From NCBI RefSeq assembly GCF_036075115.1, contig NZ_CP107958.1, positions 2,728,001-2,792,000 on the forward strand: a DNA stretch of 64,000 nucleotides, written 5' to 3'. The translations under genes and the position numbers were made by a program. Shown here one piece after another: positions 45,038 to 54,762 of this stretch. The notes beneath the pieces are model-generated. The model was given only the letters and a program-made list of their open reading frames with translations, had not been told where the DNA came from and made no database searches. The stretch's first letter is position 1, and each line of letters opens with the position of its first letter. This DNA is from Streptomyces sp. NBC_00377 (GTDB taxonomy: Bacteria > Actinomycetota > Actinomycetes > Streptomycetales > Streptomycetaceae).

Positions 45038-47416
45038 ATGGACAGCGACGGGACGCAGGACGCGCGGGGTACGCATGCGAATCCTGTGCCGCGCCCGGCG
45101 GGGCCGCCGCGGCCGCCCTCGACGCCGCCGCGGCCGGACCGGGCGCCGGGCGTGCCGCCCGCCGCCGCGCCCGCACCGCGGGCCTCGTCCGGCGTCGCCG
45201 AATGGCTCGACGAGGAGCGGCCCACGGCGCGGACAGGCATCTGGCGCTTCGGGTACCGGCCGCCGAAGGCCGCGCGGGCCACGGAGCGGCTCGCGCCGGT
45301 GACGGTCGTCGGCATGCTGGTCCCGCTGGTGATCGCACTCGTGCTGTGGTCGCTGTGGCGCCGGGGCGGCCTGCCGTACCAGTTCACCCTGCTGCGACTG
45401 TTCACCCCGGGCGACTGGTGGTGGGGCGGCACGATCGCGTCCCCGAAGTCCAACGAGGGCGCCGAGGCGCGGGTGGTCTACGACGGCGTGTTCTTCGCCG
45501 TCCTCCTCTACGCCATGGGCCGGCTGGGCAGCTGGCCGCACGCGGTGCGGCACTTCGTCGGCCGCCGGCCGCAGCCCGGGCGGGCCCTTCTCGCCCTGCT
45601 GCTCGCCCTCGCCGCCCTGAGCTTCGTGTTCCCCGGGGCCTTCGGGGTCGGCTGGGACGCCCTGCCCGTCGTCGACCCGCTGTTCTCGCTCATCGTGCTG
45701 ATCTCCGGCAGCTACGAGCTGTTCGCCTCCCCCCTGTTCACGAACGCGCTGTACGCGGCCATCACGCTGCTGGTGGTGTGGCCCTTCGCCCGGCTCGGCG
45801 GCTGGTCGCCGTACGTGAAGGAACGACTCGCCGCCCGCCGGGCCGGCCCCGGACAGGCCGTGCCGGCGGCCGAGCGGCCCCGCACCCAGTGGCCCGAGCT
45901 GCGGGACGCGGGGCAGTACGAGGCTGCCGAGCTGCTGACGGCCGAGGTCGTCGCCGACCGTATGAACGACGTCGACTGTGTGCGGGTACGGCGGGCGTGG
46001 ACGGCCGGGCTCCCGGACTTCCGGGACACCGTGCTGCGGCACGGCGGAGCGGCCTGGGCGCACCCCTCCGGCGCCCGCGACCTGCCCCGGCGCAGCGCGC
46101 GCCACGACCTGCTCACCGGTCAGGTGCGGGTGGGCCGCTGGGTGGCAGCCGAACGCACGGACGGCTATCACGACGCGGGCGCCGCGCTCGGCCCGGACGT
46201 GCTGGGCACCTCGCTGCTGGCGGTCGGGCCGTCCGGGTCTGGCAAGACCAGGACCCTGATCGAGCCGCTGACCGAGGCGCTGGCCCTCCAGGCGCTCACG
46301 GGGGCGTGCGCCGTCGTCGCGGTGTCCTCGCCCGGCGGCGGACCGCTCGGCTCGGACTCCGCGTTCGACGTGATCGTCCGGATGGGCGACCCGTCGTCCG
46401 TGCACGACCTGGACCCGTACGCGGAGTCCGACGATCCCGACGAGGCGGCCGCGATCCTCGCCGAGGCGCTGGTCGGCGACCTCGACACGGTGAGCGCCCA
46501 GAGCGCGACCACGGCGCTCGCCCAGCTGCTGGGCCCCTACCGGACCGTCCACGGATGCTTCCCCACCCTTCCCGAGCTGCGCGAACTCCTGGAGGGCGAG
46601 CCGGCCGCGCTGTCGGCGCTCCGGGAGGCCCTCGCCGGTGACGAGGTGATGCGGCGCGAGCTGGAGGCCCGCGTCCGGCAGACCGGGACGCCCGGCGACG
46701 CGGGGCGGGCCCTCGCGGACCGGCTGTCGCTGCTGAACCGCCCGGTGTTCGCGGAGTTCTTCGGCGGCGGCAGCAACGCGCACCGGGCGTTCTCGCTGCG
46801 CGCCGTCGCCCACCATCCGCTGCGGGTCCGCGTCGACCTGCCCGAGCGGGGTCACGAGGAGGCCGCCCGGCTGATCACCCGGCTGGTCCTGGCCCAGTTC
46901 CAGACCGTCGTACGGGAACGGCGCGACCACTTCGCCTGTCTGGTCCTGGACGACGCGACGGGCGCGGTGACCGAGGGGTCGGTGCGCCGGCTCCAGCGGC
47001 TGCGCTCGCAGAACGCGGGCGTGGTGCTGGCCCTGCGCACGGTCGGCGACGTCCCGGAGGCGCTGCACGGGCCGCTGTACGGTGCCGTCGGCTGCCGGAT
47101 GGCGTTCTCCGGCGTCACCACCTGGGACGGGAGCAGGTTCGCGCAGACCTGGGGCACCGAGTGGGTGGAGACGACGGAGGTCGCCAAGCACACCGTCTTC
47201 GCCGACCAGCCGATGACCCGCGCCATCCACGCGCTGCGCAAGCTGGTGACCGGCAGGGCGGTGACCACGGACGCGGTGACCGTCCGCCAGGTCGAGCGGG
47301 AGCGCTGGTCGGCGTCCCGGCTGGCGCACGAGGTGCCGCCCGGCCACGCGGTGCTGTCCCTGACGACCGTGCGGGGCGAGCACGCGCCCCCGCTGATGGT
47401 CGACCTGCGGAGCTGA
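45038..47416 (+). CDS. Membrane-anchored ATPase, type IV secretion/TraG-like (conserved in Streptomyces)
   Basis: The 792-residue protein has a Pro-rich N-terminal tail, about four membrane segments (including VTVVGMLVPLVIALVLWSLW) within the first 270 residues, and a cytoplasmic ATPase part. Walker A is GPSGSGKT (397-404) and Walker B is FACLVLDDAT (about 632-641). Sequence after Walker B (NAGVVLALRTVGDVPEALHGPLYGAVGCRMAFSG) is the sensor region of VirD4/TraG-type coupling ATPases. No relaxase or other conjugation genes are near, so it is a chromosomal member of the group, with unknown role. The ATG at 45038 behind GGGGGCAGGGG is chosen; a GTG at 45002 is possible. Confidence 0.75.
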   Translation: MDSDGTQDARGTHANPVPRPAGPPRPPSTPPRPDRAPGVPPAAAPAPRASSGVAEWLDEERPTARTGIWRFGYRPPKAARATERLAPVTVVGMLVPLVIALVLWSLWRRGGLPYQFTLLRLFTPGDWWWGGTIASPKSNEGAEARVVYDGVFFAVLLYAMGRLGSWPHAVRHFVGRRPQPGRALLALLLALAALSFVFPGAFGVGWDALPVVDPLFSLIVLISGSYELFASPLFTNALYAAITLLVVWPFARLGGWSPYVKERLAARRAGPGQAVPAAERPRTQWPELRDAGQYEAAELLTAEVVADRMNDVDCVRVRRAWTAGLPDFRDTVLRHGGAAWAHPSGARDLPRRSARHDLLTGQVRVGRWVAAERTDGYHDAGAALGPDVLGTSLLAVGPSGSGKTRTLIEPLTEALALQALTGACAVVAVSSPGGGPLGSDSAFDVIVRMGDPSSVHDLDPYAESDDPDEAAAILAEALVGDLDTVSAQSATTALAQLLGPYRTVHGCFPTLPELRELLEGEPAALSALREALAGDEVMRRELEARVRQTGTPGDAGRALADRLSLLNRPVFAEFFGGGSNAHRAFSLRAVAHHPLRVRVDLPERGHEEAARLITRLVLAQFQTVVRERRDHFACLVLDDATGAVTEGSVRRLQRLRSQNAGVVLALRTVGDVPEALHGPLYGAVGCRMAFSGVTTWDGSRFAQTWGTEWVETTEVAKHTVFADQPMTRAIHALRKLVTGRAVTTDAVTVRQVERERWSASRLAHEVPPGHAVLSLTTVRGEHAPPLMVDLRS

Positions 47417-47870
47417 GCACGCGCCCGGGTTCGGTGGTCCACGAGGCTGAGGGCGTGCGGGGTTGCCGCCCGGCGGGGCTGAGAGGGTGCGGGGTGCGGC
47501 CCGGCAGGGCTGAGGACGCGTCCAGGGCACCCGGTGGCCTGCGGAGCCCAGGGGCCGTCCGGGTCCGGGGTCCGGCGAACCTGAGCACGCGTCCGGAGTC
47601 CGGTGATCCGCGGAGCCGAGGACGCGTCCAAGGGCCGGTGGCCTGACGAGCCCAGAGCCCGTCCGAGGTCCGGGGTCCGGGGTCCGGGGTCCGGCGAGCC
47701 TGAGCACGCGTCCGGAGTCCGGTGATCCGCGGAGCCGGGGGCGCGTCCAGGGGCCGGTGACCTGCCGAGCCGAGCACGCGTCCGGAGTCCGGTGGTCCTT
47801 CGCGCCCTGGGCTCGTCCGGGGTCCGGTGGTCCGTCGGGCCGAAGGCGCGTCGGCCGGCCGTACAGTGAG
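47417..47870. repeat. Degenerate tandem repeats, unit about 119 bp
   Basis: The 549-base gap before the PucR gene is filled mostly by imperfect repeats. Near-identical blocks of about 40 bases (CTGAGCACGCGTCCGGAGTC and following) start at 47581 and 47700, 119 bases apart, and a shorter third copy begins near 47771. Between them are variants of GGTCCGG, including three in a row at 47670-47692. No clear gene is present; three minus frames stay open because of the repeat composition. Confidence 0.8.
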
Positions 47871-47965
47871 GCAGAATCGGGTGAGGCCGTTCATACACGG
47901 CGGCCAAAAGATCACACCGCCCGTCACGCCGATCACCGCCGATCGCTCCCCCGACCTGAGGGCCC

Positions 47966-49669
47966 ATGCCTCCCACGCTCGCCTCGCTCGTCCATCACTC
48001 CGCGCTGAAGCTGACCGTGCGGGCGGGCGAGGGCCGTCTGGACGTGCCGGTGCGCTGGGCCCACGTCAGCGAACTCGCGGACCCCGTGCCGTACATGGAG
48101 GGCGGGGAGCTGCTGCTGGTCACCGCGCTCAAGCTGGACGCGGAGGACCCGGAGGCGATGCGGCGCTATGTGCGGCGGCTGGCCAAGGCCGGGGTTGTCG
48201 GGCTGGGCTTCGCCGTCGGCGTGAACTACGAGGAGATCCCGAAGGCGCTCGTGGACGCGGCCGAGGAGGAGGGCCTGCCGCTGCTGGAGGTGCCCCGCCG
48301 CACCCCCTTCCTCGCGATCAGCAAGGCGGTGTCGGCGGCGATCGCCGCCGACCAGTACCGGGCGGTGACGGCCGGGTTCGCGGCCCAGCGCGAGCTGACG
48401 AAGCAAGCGCTGACGGACGGCCCGCAGGGACTCCTCCGCGCGCTCGCCGCGCAGGTCGACGGGTGGGCGGCCCTGTACGACGCCTCGGGCGCCGTCGTGG
48501 CGGCCGCGCCGGAGTGGGCGGGCCGGCGGGCGGCGCGGCTCACGGCGGAGGTGGAGCGGCTGCGCGAACGGCCGGCCCCGGCCTCGGCGGTGGTCGGCGG
48601 CGGTGGCGGAGCGGGACCGGAACAGTCCGCATCCGACGACCGGGTCGAGCTGCACTCGCTGGGCACGGGCCGGCGTCCGCGCGCGGCGCTCGCGGTCGGC
48701 ACGGCCTCGGCGCCCGGCACCGCCGAGCGCTACGCCGTGCACTCGGCCATCGCCCTGCTCACCCTCACCACGGAACGCTCCCGCCCCCTGTACGCGGCGC
48801 AGCAGCGGATCGGGGCGGCGGTGCTGCGCATGTTGCTGGCGGGCGAACCGGACCATGCGCGGGCCGTCGCCGGGGACCTGTACGGCGGTCTGCTCGACGC
48901 CCCGTTCCGGGTGATCGTCGCCGACTCGGCGCCGGCCGCGGCGGCGCGCTCACACGCGGAGGGGACCGGGCACGCGCGCGTGCCCGTGGCCGACACAAGG
49001 CAGCAGGCCGCCGTGGCCGGGGCCGGGGCCGAGGACCCTTTCGGCGGTCTCACCGAGGTCGTCGAGTCGGCGGCGGCCCGGGCGGGGGAGGCCGCGCTGG
49101 TGGTGCCCGACGGCGAGCGGCTGGTGGCGCTGGTGACCGACGGTGGCGCCGCCGTGGCGGCGTGCGCGAAGTACGCGGCGGGGCTGGAGGGAGCGCGGGC
49201 CGCCGGGACCGCCGGGCACGGTCCCGGCGGCCCCGGTGAAGAGGAGGGACTTGTCGTGGGTCTGTCCGCGCCGGCCGGTCCGATCGCGGCCGCGGCGGCG
49301 TACAAGCAGGCCGAGCAGGCGCTGTCGGTGGCGCGGCGCCGGGGCCGGGTCCTCGTGGAGCACGAGCAGCTCGCGGCGGGCTCCGTGCTTCCCCTTCTCG
49401 CGGACGACGCGGTGAAGGCGTTCGCGGACGGCCTGCTGCGTGCTCTGCACGAACACGACGCGACCGGCCGCGGCGACCTGGTCGCCTCCCTGCGGGCCTG
49501 GCTCTCCCGCCATGGCCAGTGGGACGCGGCGGCGGCCGACCTGGGCGTCCACCGCCACACTCTGCGCTACCGGATGCGCCGGGTGGAGGAGATCATCGGC
49601 CGCTCCCTCGACGACCCGGACGTCCGGATGGAGCTGTGGCTGGCGCTGAAGGCCACGTCTGCGGAGTAG
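47966..49669 (+). CDS. PucR-family transcriptional regulator
   Basis: The 567-residue regulator has the N-terminal PucR ligand domain (about 1-125, WAHVSELADPVPYMEGGELLLVTALKL), a long middle GGDEF-like/CdaR region with a low-complexity Gly/Ala linker, and the C-terminal HTH (AADLGVHRHTLRYRMRRVEEIIGRSLDDPD). PucR proteins sense purine or nitrogen compounds, and in Streptomyces a PucR-type protein (EpuRI, from memory) controls polyamine genes. The position next to polyamine uptake and oxidation genes suggests a similar role. The ATG at 47966 has GAGGG before it. The repeats upstream may influence its promoter. Confidence 0.88.
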   Translation: MPPTLASLVHHSALKLTVRAGEGRLDVPVRWAHVSELADPVPYMEGGELLLVTALKLDAEDPEAMRRYVRRLAKAGVVGLGFAVGVNYEEIPKALVDAAEEEGLPLLEVPRRTPFLAISKAVSAAIAADQYRAVTAGFAAQRELTKQALTDGPQGLLRALAAQVDGWAALYDASGAVVAAAPEWAGRRAARLTAEVERLRERPAPASAVVGGGGGAGPEQSASDDRVELHSLGTGRRPRAALAVGTASAPGTAERYAVHSAIALLTLTTERSRPLYAAQQRIGAAVLRMLLAGEPDHARAVAGDLYGGLLDAPFRVIVADSAPAAAARSHAEGTGHARVPVADTRQQAAVAGAGAEDPFGGLTEVVESAAARAGEAALVVPDGERLVALVTDGGAAVAACAKYAAGLEGARAAGTAGHGPGGPGEEEGLVVGLSAPAGPIAAAAAYKQAEQALSVARRRGRVLVEHEQLAAGSVLPLLADDAVKAFADGLLRALHEHDATGRGDLVASLRAWLSRHGQWDAAAADLGVHRHTLRYRMRRVEEIIGRSLDDPDVRMELWLALKATSAE

Positions 49670-49852
49670 GTCGCGGCGGACGACGGAGCAGGCGTCGGCG
49701 AGACGGGGAAGGGCCGTCGCCGTGGGCGTCCGCGTCGGCCGCGCGGGCGGCCGACGTGAAAGGGATCTCTCGTGCCTGCGGTCCGGGGCCGGGGTGGCTG
49801 CCCGTCCCGGCCCGGTCGGGGCCGGGGAAACACGACGGAGGCCTCCGGCCGG

Positions 49853-50305
49853 TCAGCCGTCCGTTCCGCTGGCCGGTCCCGCCGCCGCCTCGTGCATGGC
49901 CAGCTCGAGGAGCGAGGGGTCGGTCAGGGTTCCGGAGCCGTCCGGCTGCACCAGCCAGCGGACCCCCCGGGTGGAGCGGCCCGGGTACGGCACGACGATC
50001 CAGGTGCCGGTCCCGGCGGTGCGGATACCGGTGCCCAGCCAGCGGGCGGCCGTGCCGGGCGGCACGAAGAAGCCCATGCGGTCGTCCCCGAAGTCGACCA
50101 GCACGGGGCCCGGCCGGCCGAGGATCCGGGTGAGTACGTCGAGGGTGGGATAGCCGAGCTCACTCGGCAGGGTGAGCACGTCCCAGGCCCTGCCCGCGGG
50201 CAGCAGCGCCACGCCCAGGGGGTTGCGCTCCCACTCCCAGCGGCACGCCTCGGGATCCGGTGCGACGGCTGCCAGCCAGTCGACAGCCGTCTTCGCCCCA
50301 GCCAT
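49853..50305 (-). CDS. Hypothetical protein (primase/polymerase N-terminal-like pattern)
   Basis: A 150-residue protein: WLAAVAPDPEACRWEWERN, then GVALLPAGRAWDVLTLPSELG, RPGPVLVDFGDDRMGFFVPPG, and GTWIVVPYPGRSTRGVRWLVQPDGSGTLTDP. This sequence of elements resembles the N-terminal segment that Streptomyces databases often label bifunctional DNA primase/polymerase-like, but it is too short to be an active enzyme and lacks a clear acidic catalytic set. Function unknown. The ATG at 50305 follows AGGGAGG at an ordinary spacing. It is convergent with the PucR gene and lies 124 bases after the oxidase gene. Confidence 0.6.
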   Translation of the reverse strand: MAGAKTAVDWLAAVAPDPEACRWEWERNPLGVALLPAGRAWDVLTLPSELGYPTLDVLTRILGRPGPVLVDFGDDRMGFFVPPGTAARWLGTGIRTAGTGTWIVVPYPGRSTRGVRWLVQPDGSGTLTDPSLLELAMHEAAAGPASGTDG

Positions 50306-50429
50306 GAGAAGACCTCCCTTTCACGTGGACGCGCGGTCGCGTCCACGAGGGAGAGGGGGATTCACGGCGGGCATTACGCGGGTCGGGGCAACCCGTTGGA
50401 GTGAACCGGATCAGCCCGCACCGGACCGG

Positions 50430-51848
50430 TCAGCTGTCGAAGCCCAGCCCGAGCCTGTCCATCGCCTTCAGCCACAGGTTGCGCCGCCCGCCGTGCGCGT
50501 CGGCGCGGGCCAGCGACCACTTGGTGAGGGCGATGCCTGTCCAGGCGAAGGGCTCGGGCGGGAACGGCAGCGGCTTCTTGCGGACCATCTCCAGCGACGT
50601 CCGCTCGGTGCTCTCCCCGGCCAGCAGGTCCAGCATCACCTCGGCCCCGAAGCGGGTGGCCCCGACGCCCAGGCCGGTGTACCCGGCCGCGTACGCCACC
50701 TTCCCCTGGTGCGCCGTGCCGAAGAAAGCCGAGAAGCGCGAGCACGTGTCGATCGCCCCGCCCCACGCGTGGGTGAAGCGCACGCCCTCCAGCTGCGGAA
50801 AGCAGCCGAAGAAATGGCCGGCGAGCTTGGCGTACGTCTGCGGCCGGTCGTCGTACTCGGCGCGCACCCGGCCCCCGTAGGGGTAGACCGCGTCGTAGCC
50901 GCCCCACAGGATCCGGTTGTCGGCGGACAGCCGGAAGTAGTGGAACTGGTTGGCCGAGTCCCCGAGGCCCTGCCGGTTCTTCCACCCGATCGAGTCGAGC
51001 TGCCCGTCGGTCAGCGGCTCGGTCATCAGCGCGTAGTCGTAGACCGGGACGGTGTACGCCCGCACCCGCCTGACCAGGTTCGGGAAGATGTTGGTGCCGA
51101 GCGCGACCTGCCGGGCCCGCACCTGCCCGTAGGGGGTGCCCACGGCCATTCCGGCGCCGTAGGGCTTGAGGGTCAGGGCGGGGGTGTGCTCGTGGACGCG
51201 GACGCCCAGCCGCAGGCACGCCTGCTTCAGGCCCCAGGCGAGCTTGGCGGGGTGGAGCATGGCCACGCCCCGGCGGTCGTACAGACCCGCCTGGAAGGTG
51301 GGCGAGGCGACCTGCTCGCGCACTGCGTCGGCGTCGAGGAACTCGATGCCGTCGGCGAGGCCCTTGCCCTCGAGCTCCTCGTACCAGTCGCGCAGTTCCC
51401 ACGCCTGGTACGTCTCGGTGGCGACGTCGATCTCGCCGGTGCGCTCGAAGTCGCAGTCGATGCCGTACCGGGCGATCGCCGCCTCGATCTCGTCGAGGTT
51501 GCGCGCGCCCAGCTCCTCCAGCTTGTGGATCTCCTCCGGCCAGCGGGCCAGCCCGTTGGGCAGGCCGTGGGTGAGGGAGGCCGCGCAGAAGCCCCCGTTG
51601 CGGCCCGAGGCGGCCCAGCCCACCTCACGGCCCTCCAGCAGCAGCACGTCCCGCTGCGGCTCGCGCTCCTTGGCGACGAGCGCGGTCCACAGTCCGCTGT
51701 AACCGCCGCCGACGACGAGCAGATCGCAGGTCTCGGGGCCGGTGAGCGCCGGCTCGGGGTGGGGCTTGCCGGGATCTTCCAGCCAGTACGGGACCGGCTG
51801 TGCGTCGGAAAGAGAAGTGATCCACCGGTTCATGGCGCCAGGGGCCAT
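50430..51848 (-). CDS. FAD-dependent oxidase, gamma-glutamylputrescine oxidase (PuuB) type
   Basis: A 472-residue DAO-family flavoprotein. Its FAD-binding motif is LLVVGGGYSGLWTAL (residues 43-57), preceded by a family-typical N-terminal PYWLEDPGK, with GWAASGRNGGFCAASLTHG after. The C-terminal part HAWGGAIDTCSRFSAFFG with the AGYTGLGVGATRFGAEVMLD strand completes it. Best matches by pattern are PuuB/OrdL-type oxidases, which make gamma-glutamyl-aminobutyraldehyde plus ammonia and hydrogen peroxide. The start ATG has GGGAG upstream. It lies 29 bases after potC, in the same transcript as potDABC, giving uptake and oxidation in one operon. Confidence 0.85.
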   Translation of the reverse strand: MAPGAMNRWITSLSDAQPVPYWLEDPGKPHPEPALTGPETCDLLVVGGGYSGLWTALVAKEREPQRDVLLLEGREVGWAASGRNGGFCAASLTHGLPNGLARWPEEIHKLEELGARNLDEIEAAIARYGIDCDFERTGEIDVATETYQAWELRDWYEELEGKGLADGIEFLDADAVREQVASPTFQAGLYDRRGVAMLHPAKLAWGLKQACLRLGVRVHEHTPALTLKPYGAGMAVGTPYGQVRARQVALGTNIFPNLVRRVRAYTVPVYDYALMTEPLTDGQLDSIGWKNRQGLGDSANQFHYFRLSADNRILWGGYDAVYPYGGRVRAEYDDRPQTYAKLAGHFFGCFPQLEGVRFTHAWGGAIDTCSRFSAFFGTAHQGKVAYAAGYTGLGVGATRFGAEVMLDLLAGESTERTSLEMVRKKPLPFPPEPFAWTGIALTKWSLARADAHGGRRNLWLKAMDRLGLGFDS

Positions 51849-51877
51849 GATTCCAACTCCCTACAGGGCTTTTCCGG

Positions 51878-52678
51878 TCACGCCTTTTGCTTGTTGCGGC
51901 GATTTCCGATGACCATCGAGGTCAGGACGAAAAGTACGGCGATCAGGAACATGGCCGTACCGATGACATTGATCTGGACGGGCGTTCCGCGCTGGGCCGA
52001 ACCCCAGACGAACATGGGGAAGGTGACGGTCGAACCCGCGTTGAAATTGGTGATGATGAAATCGTCGAAGGAGAGCGCGAAGGCGAGCAGCGCGCCCGCG
52101 GCGATCCCGGGTGCGGCGATGGGCAGTGTGACGCGCAGGAACGTCTGCGCCGGCCCGGCGTACAGGTCCTGGGCGGCCTGCTCCAGGCGTGGGTCCATCG
52201 ACATCACGCGTGCCTTGACCGCCGTCACGACGAAGCTCAGGCAGAACATGATGTGCGCGATGAGGATCGTCCAGAAGCCCAGCTGAGCACCCAGGTTGAG
52301 GAACAGGGTGAGCAGTGAGGCGGCCATGACGACCTCGGGCATCGCCATCGGCAGGAAGATCAGCGAGTTGACGGCGCCCCGCGCCCGGAAGCGGTAGCGC
52401 ACGAGCGCGAAGGCGATCATCGTGCCGAGGACGGTCGCGCCGAGGGTCGCCCAGACGGCGATCTGGAGGCTGAGCGACAGCGAGCCGCACAGTCCGGAAA
52501 CCCCGCAGGGGTCCTTCCAGGCGTCGGTGGAGAACTGCTGCCACTGATAGTTGAAACGGCCCTTCGGTTTGTTGAACGAGAACACCGTGACGACGACGTT
52601 GGGGAGAAGGAGATAGGCGAGCGTGAGAAGTCCCGCGATGACCACGAAATGGCGCCTGAGCCAGTTGACGAGAGGCAT
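51878..52678 (-). CDS. potC: Polyamine ABC transporter permease PotC
   Basis: A 266-residue inner-membrane permease with six helices (first, FVVIAGLLTLAYLLLPNVVV) and an EAA loop RLEQAAQDLYAGPAQTFLRVTLP, typical of PotC for spermidine/putrescine. It starts directly after the potB stop (TAAATG, no gap) and ends 29 bases before the oxidase gene, so it is in the potDABC operon. Confidence 0.93.
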   Translation of the reverse strand: MPLVNWLRRHFVVIAGLLTLAYLLLPNVVVTVFSFNKPKGRFNYQWQQFSTDAWKDPCGVSGLCGSLSLSLQIAVWATLGATVLGTMIAFALVRYRFRARGAVNSLIFLPMAMPEVVMAASLLTLFLNLGAQLGFWTILIAHIMFCLSFVVTAVKARVMSMDPRLEQAAQDLYAGPAQTFLRVTLPIAAPGIAAGALLAFALSFDDFIITNFNAGSTVTFPMFVWGSAQRGTPVQINVIGTAMFLIAVLFVLTSMVIGNRRNKQKA

Positions 52679-53608
52679 TTAGACCAGATCCTCCGTCCCG
52701 GACCTGCGGATGTACAAGGTGACCATGAAAAGGATCGCGGCCATCAGAATGAAGGAGAGGGCCGCCGCGGTCGGGTAGTCCAGCACCCGGAGGAACTGTG
52801 TCTGGATGACGTTTCCGATCATGCGGGTGTCCGTCGAGCCGAGGAGTTCCGCGTTGACGTAGTCGCCGGCCGCCGGGATGAAGGTCAGCAGCGTTCCGGA
52901 GACCACACCCGGCATCGACAGCGGGAAGGTGACCTTGCGGAAGGTGGTGACCGGTCTGGCGTACAGGTCCCCCGCGGCCTCGTGCAGCCGCCCGTCGATG
53001 CGCTCGAGCGAGGTGTAGAGCGGAAGGATCATGAACGGCAGGAAGTTGTACGTCAGGCCGCAGACCACCGCGAGCGGTGTGGCCAGCACCCGGTCTCCCG
53101 CGGTCCAGCCGAGCCAGCTGGTGACGTCGAGGACGTGCAGCGTGTTGAGGGCGCCGACGACCGGGCCGCCGTCCGCGAGGATCGTCTTCCAGGCCAGGGT
53201 GCGGATCAGGAAGCTGGTGAAGAAGGGGGCGATCACCAGGATCATGATCAGGTTGCGCCAGCGTCCCGCACGGAAGGCGATCAGGTAGGCCAGCGGATAG
53301 CCGAGCACCAGGCACAGGACCGTCGCGGCGCCCGCGTAGAGGACCGAGCGCAGGAACTGCGGCCAGTACTCGCTCAGCGCGTCCCAGTAGGTCGCCAGGT
53401 GCCAGGTGACCTTGTAGCCCTCCTCCAGGGAGCCCGTCTGCACGGAGGTGGAGGCCTGGTAGATCATGGGCAGCGCGAAGAACACGAACAGCCAGAGCAG
53501 TCCGGGCAGCAGCAGCCAGTACGGCGTCAGGCGCCCGCGCTTGCGGGGCGGCTTCTTCGTGGGAGCCGTCGGTGAGAGAGGCGGGGGCGCCTCGGTGAGC
53601 GTCGCCAT
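52679..53608 (-). CDS. potB: Polyamine ABC transporter permease PotB
   Basis: A 309-residue permease: six helices (WLLLPGLLWLFVFFALPMIY first) and an EAA-like loop RLHEAAGDLYARPVTTFRKVTFP, as in PotB. It contains a long periplasmic loop before helix 2 (SVQTGSLEEGYKVTWHLATYWDAL). The ATG at 53608 overlaps the potA stop by one base (TGATG); a GTG three bases earlier is an alternative. Adjacent to potC with no gap. Confidence 0.93.
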   Translation of the reverse strand: MATLTEAPPPLSPTAPTKKPPRKRGRLTPYWLLLPGLLWLFVFFALPMIYQASTSVQTGSLEEGYKVTWHLATYWDALSEYWPQFLRSVLYAGAATVLCLVLGYPLAYLIAFRAGRWRNLIMILVIAPFFTSFLIRTLAWKTILADGGPVVGALNTLHVLDVTSWLGWTAGDRVLATPLAVVCGLTYNFLPFMILPLYTSLERIDGRLHEAAGDLYARPVTTFRKVTFPLSMPGVVSGTLLTFIPAAGDYVNAELLGSTDTRMIGNVIQTQFLRVLDYPTAAALSFILMAAILFMVTLYIRRSGTEDLV

Positions 53609-54762
53609 CACAGGGCCGCCTCTTCCTGGATGCCCGCGTCGATGTCCTGGGCGGCGTCCAGGCCGAAGGTGTGGGCGGGGCTCCAGTGCAGGACGACCTC
53701 GGCGCCGGGGGCGAGCCGGGCGTCCCGGTCAATGTTCTGGGCGTAGACCTCGAACTCGGGGCAGACGGCGCTGTCGATGACGTACTGGGTGGAGACGCCG
53801 ATGAACGACGAGTTGGCGATCCTGCCGGTGATGCGGTTGCGGCCCTCGGGGATCTCGCCGGCGTCGTCGGCGTGGGTGAGGGAGATCTTCTCCGGGCGGA
53901 CGCCGACCAGCACCCTGCCGCCGGCCGTCGTCGGCGCGGAGCAGCGCGACTCGGGCAGGACGAGCTTGCCGCCACCCGCCCGCAGCACGATGTCGTCGCC
54001 GTTCTTGGTGTCGACCTCTGCCTCGATGAGGTTGGAGGTGCCGAGGAAGTTGGCGACGAACGTGGTCTGCGGGTTCTCGTAGAGGTCGGCCGGCGAGCCG
54101 AGCTGCTCGACGCGGCCCGCGTTCATCACGGCGACCGTGTCGGCCATCGTCATGGCCTCCTCCTGGTCGTGCGTGACGTGCACGAAGGTGATGCCGACCT
54201 CGGTCTGGATGCGCTTGAGCTCCAGCTGCATCTGGCGGCGCAGCTTGAGGTCGAGGGCGCCGAGGGGCTCGTCGAGCAGCAGCACCTTGGGGGTGTTGAT
54301 CAGGGCGCGGGCCACGGCCACGCGCTGCTGCTGGCCGCCGGAGAGCTGGTGCGGTTTCTTGCGGGCCTGCTCACCGAGCTGTACGAGTTCCAGCATGTCC
54401 TCGACCTGCTTCTTCACGCTCTTGATGCCGCGCCGGCGCAGACCGAAGGCGACGTTCTCGAAGATGTCGAGGTGCGGGAAGAGGGCGTAGGACTGGAAGA
54501 CGGTGTTCACCGGGCGCTTGTACGGCGGGAGGACCGTGACGTCCTGGTCGCCGAGGTGGACGGTCCCGGATGAAGGTTCCTCCAGTCCGGCGATCATGCG
54601 CAGGGTGGTGGTCTTGCCGCAGCCGGAGGCGCCGAGCAGGGCGAAGAACGAGCCCTGCGGGACGGTCAGGTCGAGCGGGTGGACGGCGGTGAACGAGCCG
54701 TAGGTCTTGCTGATGCCGGTGAGGCGGACGTCGCCGCTGCTGTCCTTTGTCATGGTCGTCAC
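53608..54762 (-). CDS. potA: Polyamine ABC transporter ATPase PotA
   Basis: ATPase of the polyamine importer, 384 residues. It has Walker A GASGCGKT (44-51), Q-loop [13 protein letters not shown], signature LSGGQQQR (140-147), Walker B LLLDEP (161-166) and the switch His in [10 protein letters not shown], followed by a TOBE domain ([12 protein letters not shown]). The GTG at 54762 overlaps the potD stop (GTGA); an ATG at 54753 is a possible alternative. Unlike the sugar importer, this system has a dedicated ATPase. Confidence 0.95.
   Translation of the reverse strand: MTTMTKDSSGDVRLTGISKTYGSFTAVHPLDLTVPQGSFFALLGASGCGKTTTLRMIAGLEEPSSGTVHLGDQDVTVLPPYKRPVNTVFQSYALFPHLDIFENVAFGLRRRGIKSVKKQVEDMLELVQLGEQARKKPHQLSGGQQQRVAVARALINTPKVLLLDEPLGALDLKLRRQMQLELKRIQTEVGITFVHVTHDQEEAMTMADTVAVMNAGRVEQLGSPADLYENPQTTFVANFLGTSNLIEAEVDTKNGDDIVLRAGGGKLVLPESRCSAPTTAGGRVLVGVRPEKISLTHADDAGEIPEGRNRITGRIANSSFIGVSTQYVIDSAVCPEFEVYAQNIDRDARLAPGAEVVLHWSPAHTFGLDAAQDIDAGIQEEAAL

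Noticed and set aside
46852..47976. Repeat-rich protein encoded on the minus strand in the repeat array
   Set aside because: All three minus frames stay open through the array because of its base composition; no start signals or known domains.
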